Shown: positions 1 to 7,663 of the stretch, in pieces
How the letters are laid out: each line of letters begins with the position of its first letter
How positions within the stretch are numbered: position 1 is the stretch's first letter
Assembly (NCBI GenBank): GCA_041192505.1
Contig: JBEEMV010000227.1
Location: 1-9,234 of the forward strand
Reading direction: 5' to 3'
Origin: CAIODY01 sp041192505
Lineage (GTDB): Bacteria > Bacteroidota > Bacteroidia > Chitinophagales > CAIODY01
Length of the DNA stretch: 9,234 nt
Program-made: the position numbers and the translations under genes
Notes under the pieces: generated by a model
The model's input: only the letters and a program-made list of their open reading frames with translations
Databases searched by the model: none
What the model was told of the DNA's origin: nothing

Positions 1-1
1 A

Positions 2-322
2 ATTGTATTGCCTAATTATGATGAAGAAAAAGTAAAAATTAGCGATATAAAAAAATTCATAAAATGGTTTGCTATCTGCAAAGACATGAATTTTGATGAA
101 GTAGAAGAAACAAAAACAGAAGCTACTCCAGTAGCTGAATCAAAAACAGCCGAAGTAAAAGAAACTAAAAAAGAAGAAGCTGCAAATTTATTTGGCGAAG
201 AAGCAGCTACTGAAAAACCTGTTAAAAAAGCAGCTCGTAAAAAAACAGTAAAAGAAGAAGGCGCTGAAGAAGCACCTGCAAAAGAAAAAAAGCCACGAGC
301 TACAAAAAAGAAAGCCGAATAA
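2..322 (+). CDS. DUF5606-family protein, C-terminal part (5' end outside window)
   Basis: The reading frame is open from the window edge, so the gene is truncated at its 5' end. A TTG at position 8 could be read as a start but is probably internal. The first visible residues (IVLPNYDEEKVKISDIKKFIKWF) are split here as VLPNYDEEKV followed by SDIKKFIKWF; this matches my memory of the C-terminal end of DUF5606, a Bacteroidota-specific domain of unknown function. The last 65 or so residues are low-complexity, rich in Lys, Glu and Ala, and end in basic blocks such as KKAARKK and PRATKKKAE, resembling a disordered histone-H1-like nucleic-acid-binding tail. The stop codon lies 34 bp before the superoxide dismutase gene with no terminator between them, so co-transcription is possible. 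The family assignment is from recall of the motif and the function is unknown. Confidence 0.65.
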   Translation: MVLPNYDEEKVKISDIKKFIKWFAICKDMNFDEVEETKTEATPVAESKTAEVKETKKEEAANLFGEEAATEKPVKKAARKKTVKEEGAEEAPAKEKKPRATKKKAE

Positions 323-356
323 TGTTTTTTTGAATAACAATTAAATAAAAATAAAA

Positions 357-968
357 ATGCCACATACATTACCAGCGCTACCTTATGCCCACGATGCATT
401 AGAGCCACACTTTGATAAATTGACCATGGAAATTCATCATGGCAAACACCACAATGCTTATGTTACTAATTTAAACAATGCCATTGTTGGTACAGATGCT
501 GAAAACAAATCAATTGAAGAATTGATTGCCAATATTTCTAAATACCCTATGCCTGTAAGAAACAATGGCGGCGGACATTGGAATCATACCTTTTTCTGGA
601 ATTCATTAGCACCCAATGCTGGTGGCAATCCTACTGGAAAATTGGCTGATGCCATAACAACTGAATTTGGTTCGTTTGAAACATTTAAAGAAAAATTTGC
701 AGCAGCAGGTGCTACCCGTTTTGGAAGCGGTTGGGCTTGGTTATGTGTAGATGCGAATAAGAAATTATGTGTTTGCAGTACACCCAATCAAGATAATCCT
801 TTAATGGATATTGCTGATTGCAAAGGCACACCAATAGTAGGATTAGATGTATGGGAACATGCTTATTATTTACATTATCAAAATCGTCGACCTGATTATA
901 TTGCAGCATTTTGGAATGTAATAAATTGGGCTGAAGTAAGCAAAAGATACGATGCAGCTATGATGTAA
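357..968 (+). CDS. sodA: Superoxide dismutase, Mn/Fe family
   Basis: This cytoplasmic enzyme dismutates superoxide to oxygen and hydrogen peroxide. The 203-residue length is normal for the family and there is no signal peptide. The N-terminal helical hairpin domain starts LPALPYAHDALEPH, and the C-terminal alpha/beta domain carries the signature DVWEHAYY. The four metal ligands are visible as His27 (in EIHHGKHH), His77 (in WNHTFFW), Asp164 and His168 (in DVWEHAYY). The second-sphere glutamine is at Gln145 in TPNQDNPLM, and Gly73 occupies the place where iron enzymes carry Gln. That is the Mn-type arrangement, but Bacteroidota enzymes can be cambialistic, so metal use is not settled and the symbol is provisional. 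The ATG follows an A-rich leader without Shine-Dalgarno sequence. A strong hairpin terminator lies 22 bp after the stop. Confidence 0.95.
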   Translation: MPHTLPALPYAHDALEPHFDKLTMEIHHGKHHNAYVTNLNNAIVGTDAENKSIEELIANISKYPMPVRNNGGGHWNHTFFWNSLAPNAGGNPTGKLADAITTEFGSFETFKEKFAAAGATRFGSGWAWLCVDANKKLCVCSTPNQDNPLMDIADCKGTPIVGLDVWEHAYYLHYQNRRPDYIAAFWNVINWAEVSKRYDAAMM

Positions 969-990
969 TTTATTAGCTTTAAATATTTCT

Positions 991-1025
991 AAAAAAGGAA
1001 TCTTCAATTGAAGATTCCTTTTTTT
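991..1025. terminator. Bidirectional intrinsic terminator between convergent genes
   Basis: A perfect stem GGAATCTTC (997-1005) pairs with GAAGATTCC (1010-1018) across an AATT loop. It is flanked by six A on the left and seven T on the right, so the T-tract serves rightward transcription from the dismutase gene and the A-tract serves leftward transcription from the symporter gene. It sits between the two convergent stop codons, the expected place for a shared terminator. Confidence 0.9.
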
Positions 1026-1073
1026 AGTTTAATAGATTTTTTATGTGGTGTGATAAAATTTAATTTTATAATT

Positions 1074-2309
1074 CTACCTCAATTCATTTTCCCATTTGCT
1101 TATTACTGTGGTAGCTACGGCATTGCCTAATACATTAGTAGCCGAACGACCCATATCTAGTAACTGATCTATTCCCATTAATAATAATAACCCTGCTTCG
1201 GGTATATGAAATGTGGCTAATGCGCCCGAAATAACTACCAATGAAGCCCGTGGCACACCTGCTATGCCTTTGCTAGTTACCATTAATATTAAAAGCATAC
1301 TTAATTGCTGTGCAAATGATAATTGTATATGATAACATTGGGCAATAAACAGCGATGCAAAAGTCATATACATCATGCTGCCATCTAAATTAAATGAATA
1401 ACCTAATGGCAATACAAAACTTACAATTTTATTGCTGCATCCAAATCGCTCTAACTCTTCAATCAATTTAGGAAAAGCCGATTCGCTGCTAGATGTACTG
1501 AAAGCAAGTAATACAGCATCTTTAATACCGCTAATAAGTTGAAATATTTTTTTGCCTGTAAATAAAAATCCAAGGGTTACTAAAATTATCCAAAGCAAAA
1601 TAAGTCCTAAATAAAATTCGCCAATCAGTTTGCCAAATGTAACTAATACCTCTAAACCATTTTGTGCAATAGTGCCGCTAATGGCTGCAAACACAGCTAT
1701 TGGCGCTAAGTTCATTACAAATGTGGTTACTTTAAGCATAATATGTGTAACAGCATCTAATGCTTTAATAATGGGTTTCGAAACATCGGGCATTGCAGCA
1801 CAAGCCATTCCGAAGAAAATAGCAAATACAATAATTTCTAAAATTTCATTTTCGGCTAAAGCTTTAAAAATAGAAGTGGGAAAAATGTGCGATACAAAAT
1901 CAGTAAAATTAATAGATGTGGCTGCGGCTGTTGTTTTTGCTGCATCTACAGGCATAGGCACATTGGGCATACCTGCGCCAGGTTGAAAAAAATTAACCAA
2001 TAGCATTCCTAATGATAAAGAAATTAAAGTGGCAAATAAAAACCAAGCTAATGTTTTGCCACCTATTCGGCCCACTACTTTTACATCGCCCAATTTGGCT
2101 ACACCAGCCACCAACGATGCAAAGACCAAAGGCCCAATAATCATTTTAATTAAATTCAAAAATATTTTGGTAAGCACCGAAATATTATCGGTATAAAATG
2201 CCACATTGGTTTTTCCGTCAATGGTATTATTGCTATGAATAACAGCACCAACAATAATTCCAATTATCATGGCTGCAAAAATAAAAATGGTAAGACGATT
2301 TTTTTTCAT
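1074..2309 (-). CDS. Dicarboxylate/amino acid:cation symporter (DAACS family, GltP/DctA-like)
   Basis: Inner-membrane secondary transporter of the glutamate/aspartate/C4-dicarboxylate family. I place the start at the ATG at 2309 (411 residues, MKKNRLTIFIF); the frame extends to a TTG at 2330 but adds only seven residues. Family hallmarks are all present: serine-rich hairpin 1 STSSSES (residues 271-277), NLDGS in TM7 (307-311), hairpin 2 SKGIAGVPRAS (346-356) and TM8 DQLLDMGRSATNVLGN (381-396). In the archaeal homologue GltPh, the TM8 Arg contacts the substrate side-chain carboxylate. It is kept here (Arg388), favouring an acidic substrate. The Asp that helps form a sodium site in GltPh (in NVTGD) is Asn here (NVLGN), so proton coupling is possible. 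Exact substrate cannot be decided. The gene ends convergently with the dismutase at a shared terminator. Confidence 0.92.
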   Translation of the reverse strand: MKKNRLTIFIFAAMIIGIIVGAVIHSNNTIDGKTNVAFYTDNISVLTKIFLNLIKMIIGPLVFASLVAGVAKLGDVKVVGRIGGKTLAWFLFATLISLSLGMLLVNFFQPGAGMPNVPMPVDAAKTTAAATSINFTDFVSHIFPTSIFKALAENEILEIIVFAIFFGMACAAMPDVSKPIIKALDAVTHIMLKVTTFVMNLAPIAVFAAISGTIAQNGLEVLVTFGKLIGEFYLGLILLWIILVTLGFLFTGKKIFQLISGIKDAVLLAFSTSSSESAFPKLIEELERFGCSNKIVSFVLPLGYSFNLDGSMMYMTFASLFIAQCYHIQLSFAQQLSMLLILMVTSKGIAGVPRASLVVISGALATFHIPEAGLLLLMGIDQLLDMGRSATNVLGNAVATTVISKWENELR

Positions 2310-2413
2310 CAATAAAATATTTGAATGCAAAATAAAAAACTATCTACCCAATGTATAGATGAAAGAAATTTATTTTTAAAAAAATGGAAAGTAAAGCAAC
2401 TAAAGTGAGCTAA

Positions 2414-3070
2414 TTAATAGTAAGTTTTTTTCTTAAAATCGCCACGTTTCCAAGCTTTAAAAAACTCGGCCCAAGCTAAAGGATTGAAAATATTTTGAGG
2501 TGGAATTTGTCCTTTATAATAAAAAGTGCTGGCATAATTTCTAATATAAGCACTCGAAGCTTCTCTGCCATCAATGGGTACAGATATATTCAAATCCTCT
2601 CGACTCATACGTTTCAGATTTTTTAAAGCTCTATCCATATCATCATCTGGTACATTTAATTCCATAAATGCACGTTTAAATTCTTCAGGTTTAGGATATG
2701 GGCGAATAATTGTAACAGGCAAATTAATGGTATCAGCTGAAAGTAATTGCATCATACTATATCTATCTTCCATTAAATTAGTAGGAATGACAACCAGTTT
2801 GCGTCTAAAACCTACATACGAAAAATAAATACTATCGCCTTCGGAAGCGGCAAACGAAAAGAATCCTGAATAAGTAGAGTAAGTGCCTTTACCAATATTT
2901 TTATCGTAAATAACAGCGTATGGCAGTACTTCTAAGCTATCGCTGCTTAATACCATGCCGCTAAATTGAATGATGCGTTTTTCCTTTTTACTATTTGGCT
3001 GAGCTTGTACAGCAAATGATAAAAAGATGAAAACAAAAAGAAAGAAATATTTTATAGATGTGTTTTTCAA
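2414..3070 (-). CDS. Secreted protein with carboxypeptidase regulatory-like domain
   Basis: A 218-residue protein with a clear Sec signal peptide (KNTSIKYFFLFVFIFLSFA, likely cleavage after VQA near residue 23), so it is exported to the periplasm or outer membrane. Residues 35-112 resemble the CarboxypepD_reg-like beta-sandwich common in Bacteroidota envelope proteins: FSGMVLSSDSLEVLPYAVI, then TYSTYSGFFSF and IYFSYVGFRRK. The last 100 residues (PYPKPEEFKRAF, then a basic end FKAWKRGDFKKKTYY) are not recognised. No TonB-plug domain follows, so this is not a SusC-type receptor. The only in-frame start is TTG at 3070; no ATG, GTG or other usual start was found upstream or before the signal peptide. 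A promoter-like TACTTTTG lies only 5 bp upstream of that TTG. Its substrate or partner is unknown. Confidence 0.75.
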   Translation of the reverse strand: MKNTSIKYFFLFVFIFLSFAVQAQPNSKKEKRIIQFSGMVLSSDSLEVLPYAVIYDKNIGKGTYSTYSGFFSFAASEGDSIYFSYVGFRRKLVVIPTNLMEDRYSMMQLLSADTINLPVTIIRPYPKPEEFKRAFMELNVPDDDMDRALKNLKRMSREDLNISVPIDGREASSAYIRNYASTFYYKGQIPPQNIFNPLAWAEFFKAWKRGDFKKKTYY

Positions 3071-3075
3071 TAGGA

Positions 3076-3083
3076 CAAAAGTA
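3076..3083 (-). promoter_or_regulatory. Candidate Bacteroidota -7 promoter box
   Basis: Read on the minus strand this is TACTTTTG, an exact match to the Bacteroidota -7 consensus TAnnTTTG. It stands in the 67-bp gap between the DUF2851 gene and the secreted-protein gene. I see no convincing TTG -33 box at the usual 19-21 bp upstream. If used, transcription would start at or next to the TTG start codon at 3070, giving an almost leaderless mRNA. Confidence 0.35.
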
Positions 3084-3137
3084 AAACGAGTATTGGTTAA
3101 TTGTATTGTTATAAATGAAAATAAAATGTGAATTATT

Positions 3138-4403
3138 TTAATTGTTTTGCTGCATCAAATTCATTCCAATCATACATTCGGTGCATCTTTTTTTATTGCA
3201 ATATTCATTTTTAAGTTCTATTAAAGCCTGTGTATCTGCTGCATTTGTGGCTTTAATGTTTAATTTTTTCCAATCCAAAATAATGACATTTTTTTCGGCA
3301 GATAACTGCTCTAACCAATCAATGGCTTTGTTTTGCAAATCATCATTGTTTTTAAATTTTGCATAAGCAAACAATACAGGCACAATAGTATTGATAATAA
3401 TATTTTCGATAGTTGAATTACCAATTTGCTTTTTCGATTTAGTAGATGAAGCATCTAATCTATAATGCGATTGCCAATAATTGGATGGCGCAGTTTCGAA
3501 TAATTTAATTACCGTTTTTAAATCTGTGGCTTCAATAATTTTGGAAAATAAATGCGATGCTTCATAAATTAAAGCAGCCAATTGAGCCAAGCGCAATGGC
3601 GGAAAATTTTGTGGTCGCATTCGAGCCATTTTCCAAAGCGCTGTTGGTATAGGTTTCAGCTCATGTTTATGTTGTAAAAATTGATATTCTTTTTGCAATT
3701 GTATAGCATACGTATCGCTAAAAATTTCATTCAACATGCCCGATTGCCCAATCAGCATGGCTTCTAACTGCATCAACGAGTTTTTATGTTTCGATAAAAT
3801 TTTAATAGGCAGCGATTTTGCTAATTCAAAAAATGCTTCGCCATTTACTTTCATTCCAAAATTTCGAGTAAGCATTTGATAAAAAGTTTCTTCCCAATTA
3901 TTATCGTTTTGTTTTAAAATTTCTTCTACCAAAAATATTTTTCTTTCTAATCGTTCAATAGAATAGCGCTGCAAAGCCTCTTTCCATTTAAAATCGGAAA
4001 TATGATGAATTAAATTTGAACACGGAATGGCCTCTTTGCTTTGTTGTAATTGTTCGAAATTTCGAAGTAAATAAAGCGGAATTATTTTTTCTAAACAAAG
4101 TGTAGGGCAATTGATATTAATATTTTTATCATGCTGATAAACAACATGTAAAATTAAATTCTTGTAATTTTCATCATGCTGATGATGATGCTTTTCAAAA
4201 TCGGATGTATGCAAATGAATTTCGATATTGCCAACTAAAATTACATTACCAATTTTTATTTTAGCTTCTAAAAAATCAGGTCCAGCATTCGTATTATGAT
4301 TGCCTGTATGAATAATTGTAATGGCTTCGTTATTAATTGTTTTTAAGTCGGAAGCCTTTAATAGCTTATGTTTCCAGATATAATGCAGAAACGATTCGTT
4401 CAT
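3138..4403 (-). CDS. DUF2851 family protein
   Basis: A 421-residue, probably cytoplasmic protein matching the Bacteroidota family DUF2851 along its length; there is no signal peptide or membrane segment. The conserved N-terminal block is clear: FLHYIWKHK (5-13), AGPDFLEAKI (40-49), GNIEIHLHTSDF (58-69), a His-rich stretch HHHQH (72-76) and LILHVVYQHD (83-92). The C-terminus carries the cysteine cluster YCNKKRCTEC (Cys402, Cys407, Cys410), also typical of the family. The array of conserved Asp, Glu and His near the N-terminus suggests a metal-binding or catalytic site, but that is inference and no function is established. The ATG at 4403 is well placed. It lies downstream of the methyltransferase gene on the same strand, separated by 167 bp. 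Confidence 0.85.
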   Translation of the reverse strand: MNESFLHYIWKHKLLKASDLKTINNEAITIIHTGNHNTNAGPDFLEAKIKIGNVILVGNIEIHLHTSDFEKHHHQHDENYKNLILHVVYQHDKNININCPTLCLEKIIPLYLLRNFEQLQQSKEAIPCSNLIHHISDFKWKEALQRYSIERLERKIFLVEEILKQNDNNWEETFYQMLTRNFGMKVNGEAFFELAKSLPIKILSKHKNSLMQLEAMLIGQSGMLNEIFSDTYAIQLQKEYQFLQHKHELKPIPTALWKMARMRPQNFPPLRLAQLAALIYEASHLFSKIIEATDLKTVIKLFETAPSNYWQSHYRLDASSTKSKKQIGNSTIENIIINTIVPVLFAYAKFKNNDDLQNKAIDWLEQLSAEKNVIILDWKKLNIKATNAADTQALIELKNEYCNKKRCTECMIGMNLMQQNN

Positions 4404-4481
4404 GATTTTAAATTAATTGCTACGTTTAATTACTTAGAAAAATACAACAAACACTCTATGTTTTTAAGGGCATTGTTGCTA

Positions 4482-4489
4482 TACTTTTG
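4482..4489 (+). promoter_or_regulatory. Candidate Bacteroidota -7 box on the strand opposite the flanking genes
   Basis: TACTTTTG matches TAnnTTTG exactly and lies inside the symmetric ATACTTTTGTAT (4481-4492). A -33 box is not convincing; ATTGTTG at 4472-4478 is too close. No protein gene follows on this strand, but an intrinsic terminator does, about 40-75 bp downstream, so together they could define a very short transcript. Confidence 0.3.
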
Positions 4490-4528
4490 TATCAAGATTT
4501 TTTTCATAGAGTTTATTTTTGGCAACAG

Positions 4529-4567
4529 AGCTGATACAGAACATAACGTTTCTTTATCAGCTTTTTT
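4529..4567 (+). terminator. Plus-strand intrinsic terminator just beyond the methyltransferase stop
   Basis: AGCTGATA (4529-4536) pairs with TATCAGCT (4555-4562); after a C/T mismatch the stem continues AGAA with TTCT around an 8-base loop, and six T follow on the plus strand (4562-4567). On the minus strand the hairpin comes 4-5 bp after the methyltransferase stop but is followed by CTGTTGCC, not a T-tract. It therefore looks like a terminator for plus-strand transcription, and only a weak one for the methyltransferase gene. Confidence 0.55.
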
Positions 4568-4570
4568 GTT

Positions 4571-5305
4571 TTATGTAATTCGGCTACAAATTATGCCTGC
4601 CGCCACAGCCACATTTAACGATTCAGCATTTCCTTTTGATGGAATAGTTAGCGGTTGATTAATTAATGGCAATATCGTTTCGCTAATGCCTCTTCCTTCA
4701 TTTCCTAAAATCATTAATCCCGATGTTGAAATAGTTTCGGTAAAAATATTTTTACCATTCATCACTGCTCCAGCAATATTTTTAAAATGATTTTGTTGAA
4801 TCAATTCATTCAAATTGCAATAATGAACTTTAACTCTTAAAAATGAACCCATGGTAGCTTGTATGGTTTTTGAATTATAAAAATCGGCACAATCATGCGA
4901 TGCAAAAATTTCGGTAATACCAAACCAATCTGCCGTACGAATAATAGTTCCAAAGTTGCCAGGGTCTTGTATTCCATCCAATGCCAAACTCCATTTTGTA
5001 GTATCAAATTTAGGTAGGGCAGGGGTAGGAATTTTAGCAATTACAATAACTTCGGTAGGCGAAAATAAATTTGAAATTCGTTCAATTTCATTTTTTGTAA
5101 CGATATGAATTTTTGATTTATCATATTTAAATTTGTATCGTTCAACAAAAAAAATAGTAGCATAAACTTGTTCAATTTCCCAACTGCTGTTTAAAACTTC
5201 CTCACAAATTTTATTGCCCTCAGCCACAAAGGATTCGTATTTTAGACGAAATTTTTTATCAGTTAATGATTTAAGGAACGATATTTGAGTTTTAGAAATA
5301 TTCAT
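4571..5305 (-). CDS. SpoU/TrmH family RNA 2'-O-ribose methyltransferase
   Basis: Transfers a methyl group from S-adenosylmethionine to a ribose 2'-OH in rRNA or tRNA; the protein is cytoplasmic. The 244-residue length fits a two-domain family member. Residues 1-95 form the substrate-binding domain (SKTQISFLKSL, then FVAEGNKICEEVL). Residues 105-244 form the trefoil-knotted SPOUT catalytic domain with its three motifs: LDGIQDPGNFGTIIRTADW (109-127, with Asn117 and Arg123), LGNEGRGIS (200-208, with Glu203) and IPSKGNAESLNVAVAAGI (221-238). The exact RNA target (for example 23S rRNA as for RlmB) cannot be read from sequence, so no symbol is given. The ATG at 5305 begins MNISKTQ, the usual family start, and overlaps the divergent tamL ATG by two bases, so its promoter must lie within tamL coding sequence. 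Confidence 0.92.
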   Translation of the reverse strand: MNISKTQISFLKSLTDKKFRLKYESFVAEGNKICEEVLNSSWEIEQVYATIFFVERYKFKYDKSKIHIVTKNEIERISNLFSPTEVIVIAKIPTPALPKFDTTKWSLALDGIQDPGNFGTIIRTADWFGITEIFASHDCADFYNSKTIQATMGSFLRVKVHYCNLNELIQQNHFKNIAGAVMNGKNIFTETISTSGLMILGNEGRGISETILPLINQPLTIPSKGNAESLNVAVAAGIICSRIT

Positions 5306-7640
5306 GAATAAATTTTATTTCGTATTTATTGTTTTAATTGTAATGCTGCATTCATGCAGTACTACAAGCCATTTACCAGCCAACCAATATCTATTAAAAA
5401 AGAATGAAGTGGTGATAAAATCGCCTTTAAAGTTAACAACAAAAAATATTTCTCCTTCCGAAATTATTGCCATAGCCCGACCATCAGAAAACAAACAGCT
5501 TTTTGGATTCTTAAAAATATTTGGAATAAGATTTAAATACAAGCTTTTAATTTATAATGCTTGCTCGGGTGGTAAACTTACATCTGTAAAAAGTTGGTTT
5601 CAAGAAAATATGGGCGAACCTTATAATGTATATGATTCAATGGTTGTAAGGCGTTCGGTTTATCAAATACAAGATTATTTATTTAACAATGGATATTATG
5701 ATGCAGTGGTTGATGTAAAAGTTAAAAAGAAAAACAGAAAGGCAAGTGTATCTTATATTATTAAACCCAAAACGCAATACATTATTAATGATGTGCAGTT
5801 AATAGCCGAAGATAAATTGATTGAAAAATTAATGATGGATAACAAAGGGTTATCATTAATAAAAAGCGGCGAACCCTTTAATAGCCTCGTTCTTAGTGCC
5901 GAACGTGAACGTATTGAATTGCTGATGCGAAATAATGGATATTATAATTTTAGTCAGCAATATATTTATTATACCATGGATAGTGCTTTGGTTTTTACCA
6001 AAAAAAATAATTTATTAAAAGATTTATTTACCGAAAATAACCGACCGGTAAATATTAAATTAGTAGTTACAAATCCTGAAAAGGAGCAACACCAAAAGCT
6101 TACAGTAAAAAATATTTATGTATATCCCAATTATCGAACAGATTCATCAGTAATTTATAATTCATCCGATACCGTTAAAGTAAATGGTTATCAGTTTGTG
6201 ATAAAGAAATTTAATGTAAAGCCTGGCGCATTGCTCGATAATATTTTTATTCAACCAAATAGTTTTTATTCGTTAGAACAGCATCAACTTACTGCCGCAC
6301 GATTAGCGGCGTTAGGAATTTTTAAAACTACTAATATTCAGTTTGTACAAACATCTGCATCAACTTTAAATTGTTATATTTTTTTAATACCAAATAAAAA
6401 ATTAGAAATAACCAACGAGCTGCAAACTAGTACCAACAACGACTTTTTTGGAGCAGGTATAAATTCGAGTTTGAAAATTAAAAACCTTTTTAAAACAGCC
6501 GATATATTTTCTTTATCAGCAAAAGGTTCACTTGAATCGCCATTTGAAAATACAGATAAGGCATTTAATGTATTAGATATTGGCACACAAGCATCTATTC
6601 AGTTTCCAAGATTTATGTTGCCATTCAGAACCAAACATTCATCAGCAAACGAAAATGCTAAAACAAAAATTTCGGCATCGTACAATTATTTTTCAAGGAA
6701 GAATTATTACACACAAAATCAAACCAGTTTTTCATTTGGATATGAATGGAATGAATCGAAAAACAAACATCATTATCTTAATCCATTTGTATTAAGTTTT
6801 ATTAGTTATCCCTCTAAAAGCACTGCATTTACTGATATTTTAAACCGTAATCCATTATTGATTGGAAGTTTTCAATCGCAATTAATTCCAGGAATGAATT
6901 ATACTTATACCTATAATTCTATCAAACCAAATCAACTAAAAATAGTAACCTATTATCTTAAAACTTTTGTTGATTTATCGGGCAATTTATCGTCGCTTGC
7001 AGCAAAGGCTGTTAAATTAAATGAGCCTATAAAAATTTTTGGAAACGAGTTGTCGCAATTTGCAAAATTAGATGTTGAGAATAGATTTAATATCAGAATT
7101 AATAACAAACAAAATATCGTATTACGTACTGCAACAGGCATTGGCAAAGCTTATGGCAACAGCACAGTATTGCCTTATGTAAAGCAATTTTATGCTGGTG
7201 GCCCAAATGGTATGAGAGGTTTTAGAGCCCGAACTGTTGGTCCAGGTGTTTATTCATACAATAAAAAATATGTTGATTCGGTTGAAAACGAAACTGGCGA
7301 TATACGATTAGAAGCCAATCTTGAATATCGATTTCATTTGTGGTGGTATTTAAAAGGTGCATTATTTACCGATGCTGGCAATGTATGGTTGATGAATACT
7401 GATAAATTGCGGAATGGTGCCGAATTTAATTTAGATAAATTTTACAAACAATTTGCCATTGATGCAGGCGCAGGAATTAGGTTCGATTATAAATCGTATT
7501 TTTTAATACGGCTTGATGTTGGCTTTCCTGTTGTGCAACCATACGACCAAAAATGGTTAGGTAGCCAAGTTCAATTAAATTCATCTACATGGCGCAGCCG
7601 AAATTTGAAATATAATTTAGCGGTTGGGTATCCGTTTTAA
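5304..7640 (+). CDS. tamL: BamA/TamA (Omp85) family outer-membrane lipoprotein, TamL-type
   Basis: A 778-residue outer-membrane protein. The start MNKFYFVFIVLIVMLHSC is a lipoprotein signal with lipobox LHSC, giving acylated Cys18. CSTTSHLPANQYLL just after it is typical of the Bacteroidota TamL branch, which is lipidated unlike proteobacterial TamA. Residues roughly 30-365 are POTRA-like periplasmic repeats (for example IQDYLFNNGYYDAVVDVKV at 122-140 and ERIELLMRNNGYYNF at 202-216). Residues roughly 366-778 are the beta-barrel, with the Omp85 loop motif GGPNGMRGFRAR (632-643), GALFTDAGNVW (685-695) and a C-terminal aromatic residue (VGYPF). By family, it should help insert or assemble outer-membrane components together with TamB; TamB is not in this window. 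A GATATTTG at 5280-5287 is a weak candidate -7 box inside the methyltransferase gene. No clear terminator follows. Confidence 0.85.
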   Translation: MNKFYFVFIVLIVMLHSCSTTSHLPANQYLLKKNEVVIKSPLKLTTKNISPSEIIAIARPSENKQLFGFLKIFGIRFKYKLLIYNACSGGKLTSVKSWFQENMGEPYNVYDSMVVRRSVYQIQDYLFNNGYYDAVVDVKVKKKNRKASVSYIIKPKTQYIINDVQLIAEDKLIEKLMMDNKGLSLIKSGEPFNSLVLSAERERIELLMRNNGYYNFSQQYIYYTMDSALVFTKKNNLLKDLFTENNRPVNIKLVVTNPEKEQHQKLTVKNIYVYPNYRTDSSVIYNSSDTVKVNGYQFVIKKFNVKPGALLDNIFIQPNSFYSLEQHQLTAARLAALGIFKTTNIQFVQTSASTLNCYIFLIPNKKLEITNELQTSTNNDFFGAGINSSLKIKNLFKTADIFSLSAKGSLESPFENTDKAFNVLDIGTQASIQFPRFMLPFRTKHSSANENAKTKISASYNYFSRKNYYTQNQTSFSFGYEWNESKNKHHYLNPFVLSFISYPSKSTAFTDILNRNPLLIGSFQSQLIPGMNYTYTYNSIKPNQLKIVTYYLKTFVDLSGNLSSLAAKAVKLNEPIKIFGNELSQFAKLDVENRFNIRINNKQNIVLRTATGIGKAYGNSTVLPYVKQFYAGGPNGMRGFRARTVGPGVYSYNKKYVDSVENETGDIRLEANLEYRFHLWWYLKGALFTDAGNVWLMNTDKLRNGAEFNLDKFYKQFAIDAGAGIRFDYKSYFLIRLDVGFPVVQPYDQKWLGSQVQLNSSTWRSRNLKYNLAVGYPF

Positions 7641-7663
7641 ATATGGATTATTATTGAAAATAG

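Noticed and set aside
16..408. 130-codon open frame on the minus strand over the DUF5606 tail and the start of the dismutase gene.
   Set aside because: It is a shadow of the Lys/Glu-rich plus-strand coding sequence; its Phe/Ser-rich peptide resembles no family and it overlaps two good genes.
1630..1986. 118-codon open frame on the plus strand inside the symporter gene.
   Set aside because: Antisense shadow of a gene with all family motifs; no recognisable domain or promoter.
2310..2330. A seven-residue N-terminal extension of the symporter starting at TTG 2330.
   Set aside because: The ATG at 2309 directly precedes the typical KKNRLTIFIF start; the extension adds nothing recognisable.
4368..4658. 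96-codon open frame on the plus strand spanning the DUF2851-methyltransferase gap.
   Set aside because: Overlaps both neighbours' coding ends, runs through the terminator hairpin at 4529-4567 and has no recognisable domain.
5280..5287. GATATTTG as a tamL promoter -7 box.
   Set aside because: The first T of TAnnTTTG is missing and no TTG -33 box lies at the right distance; kept only as a weak possibility in the tamL entry.
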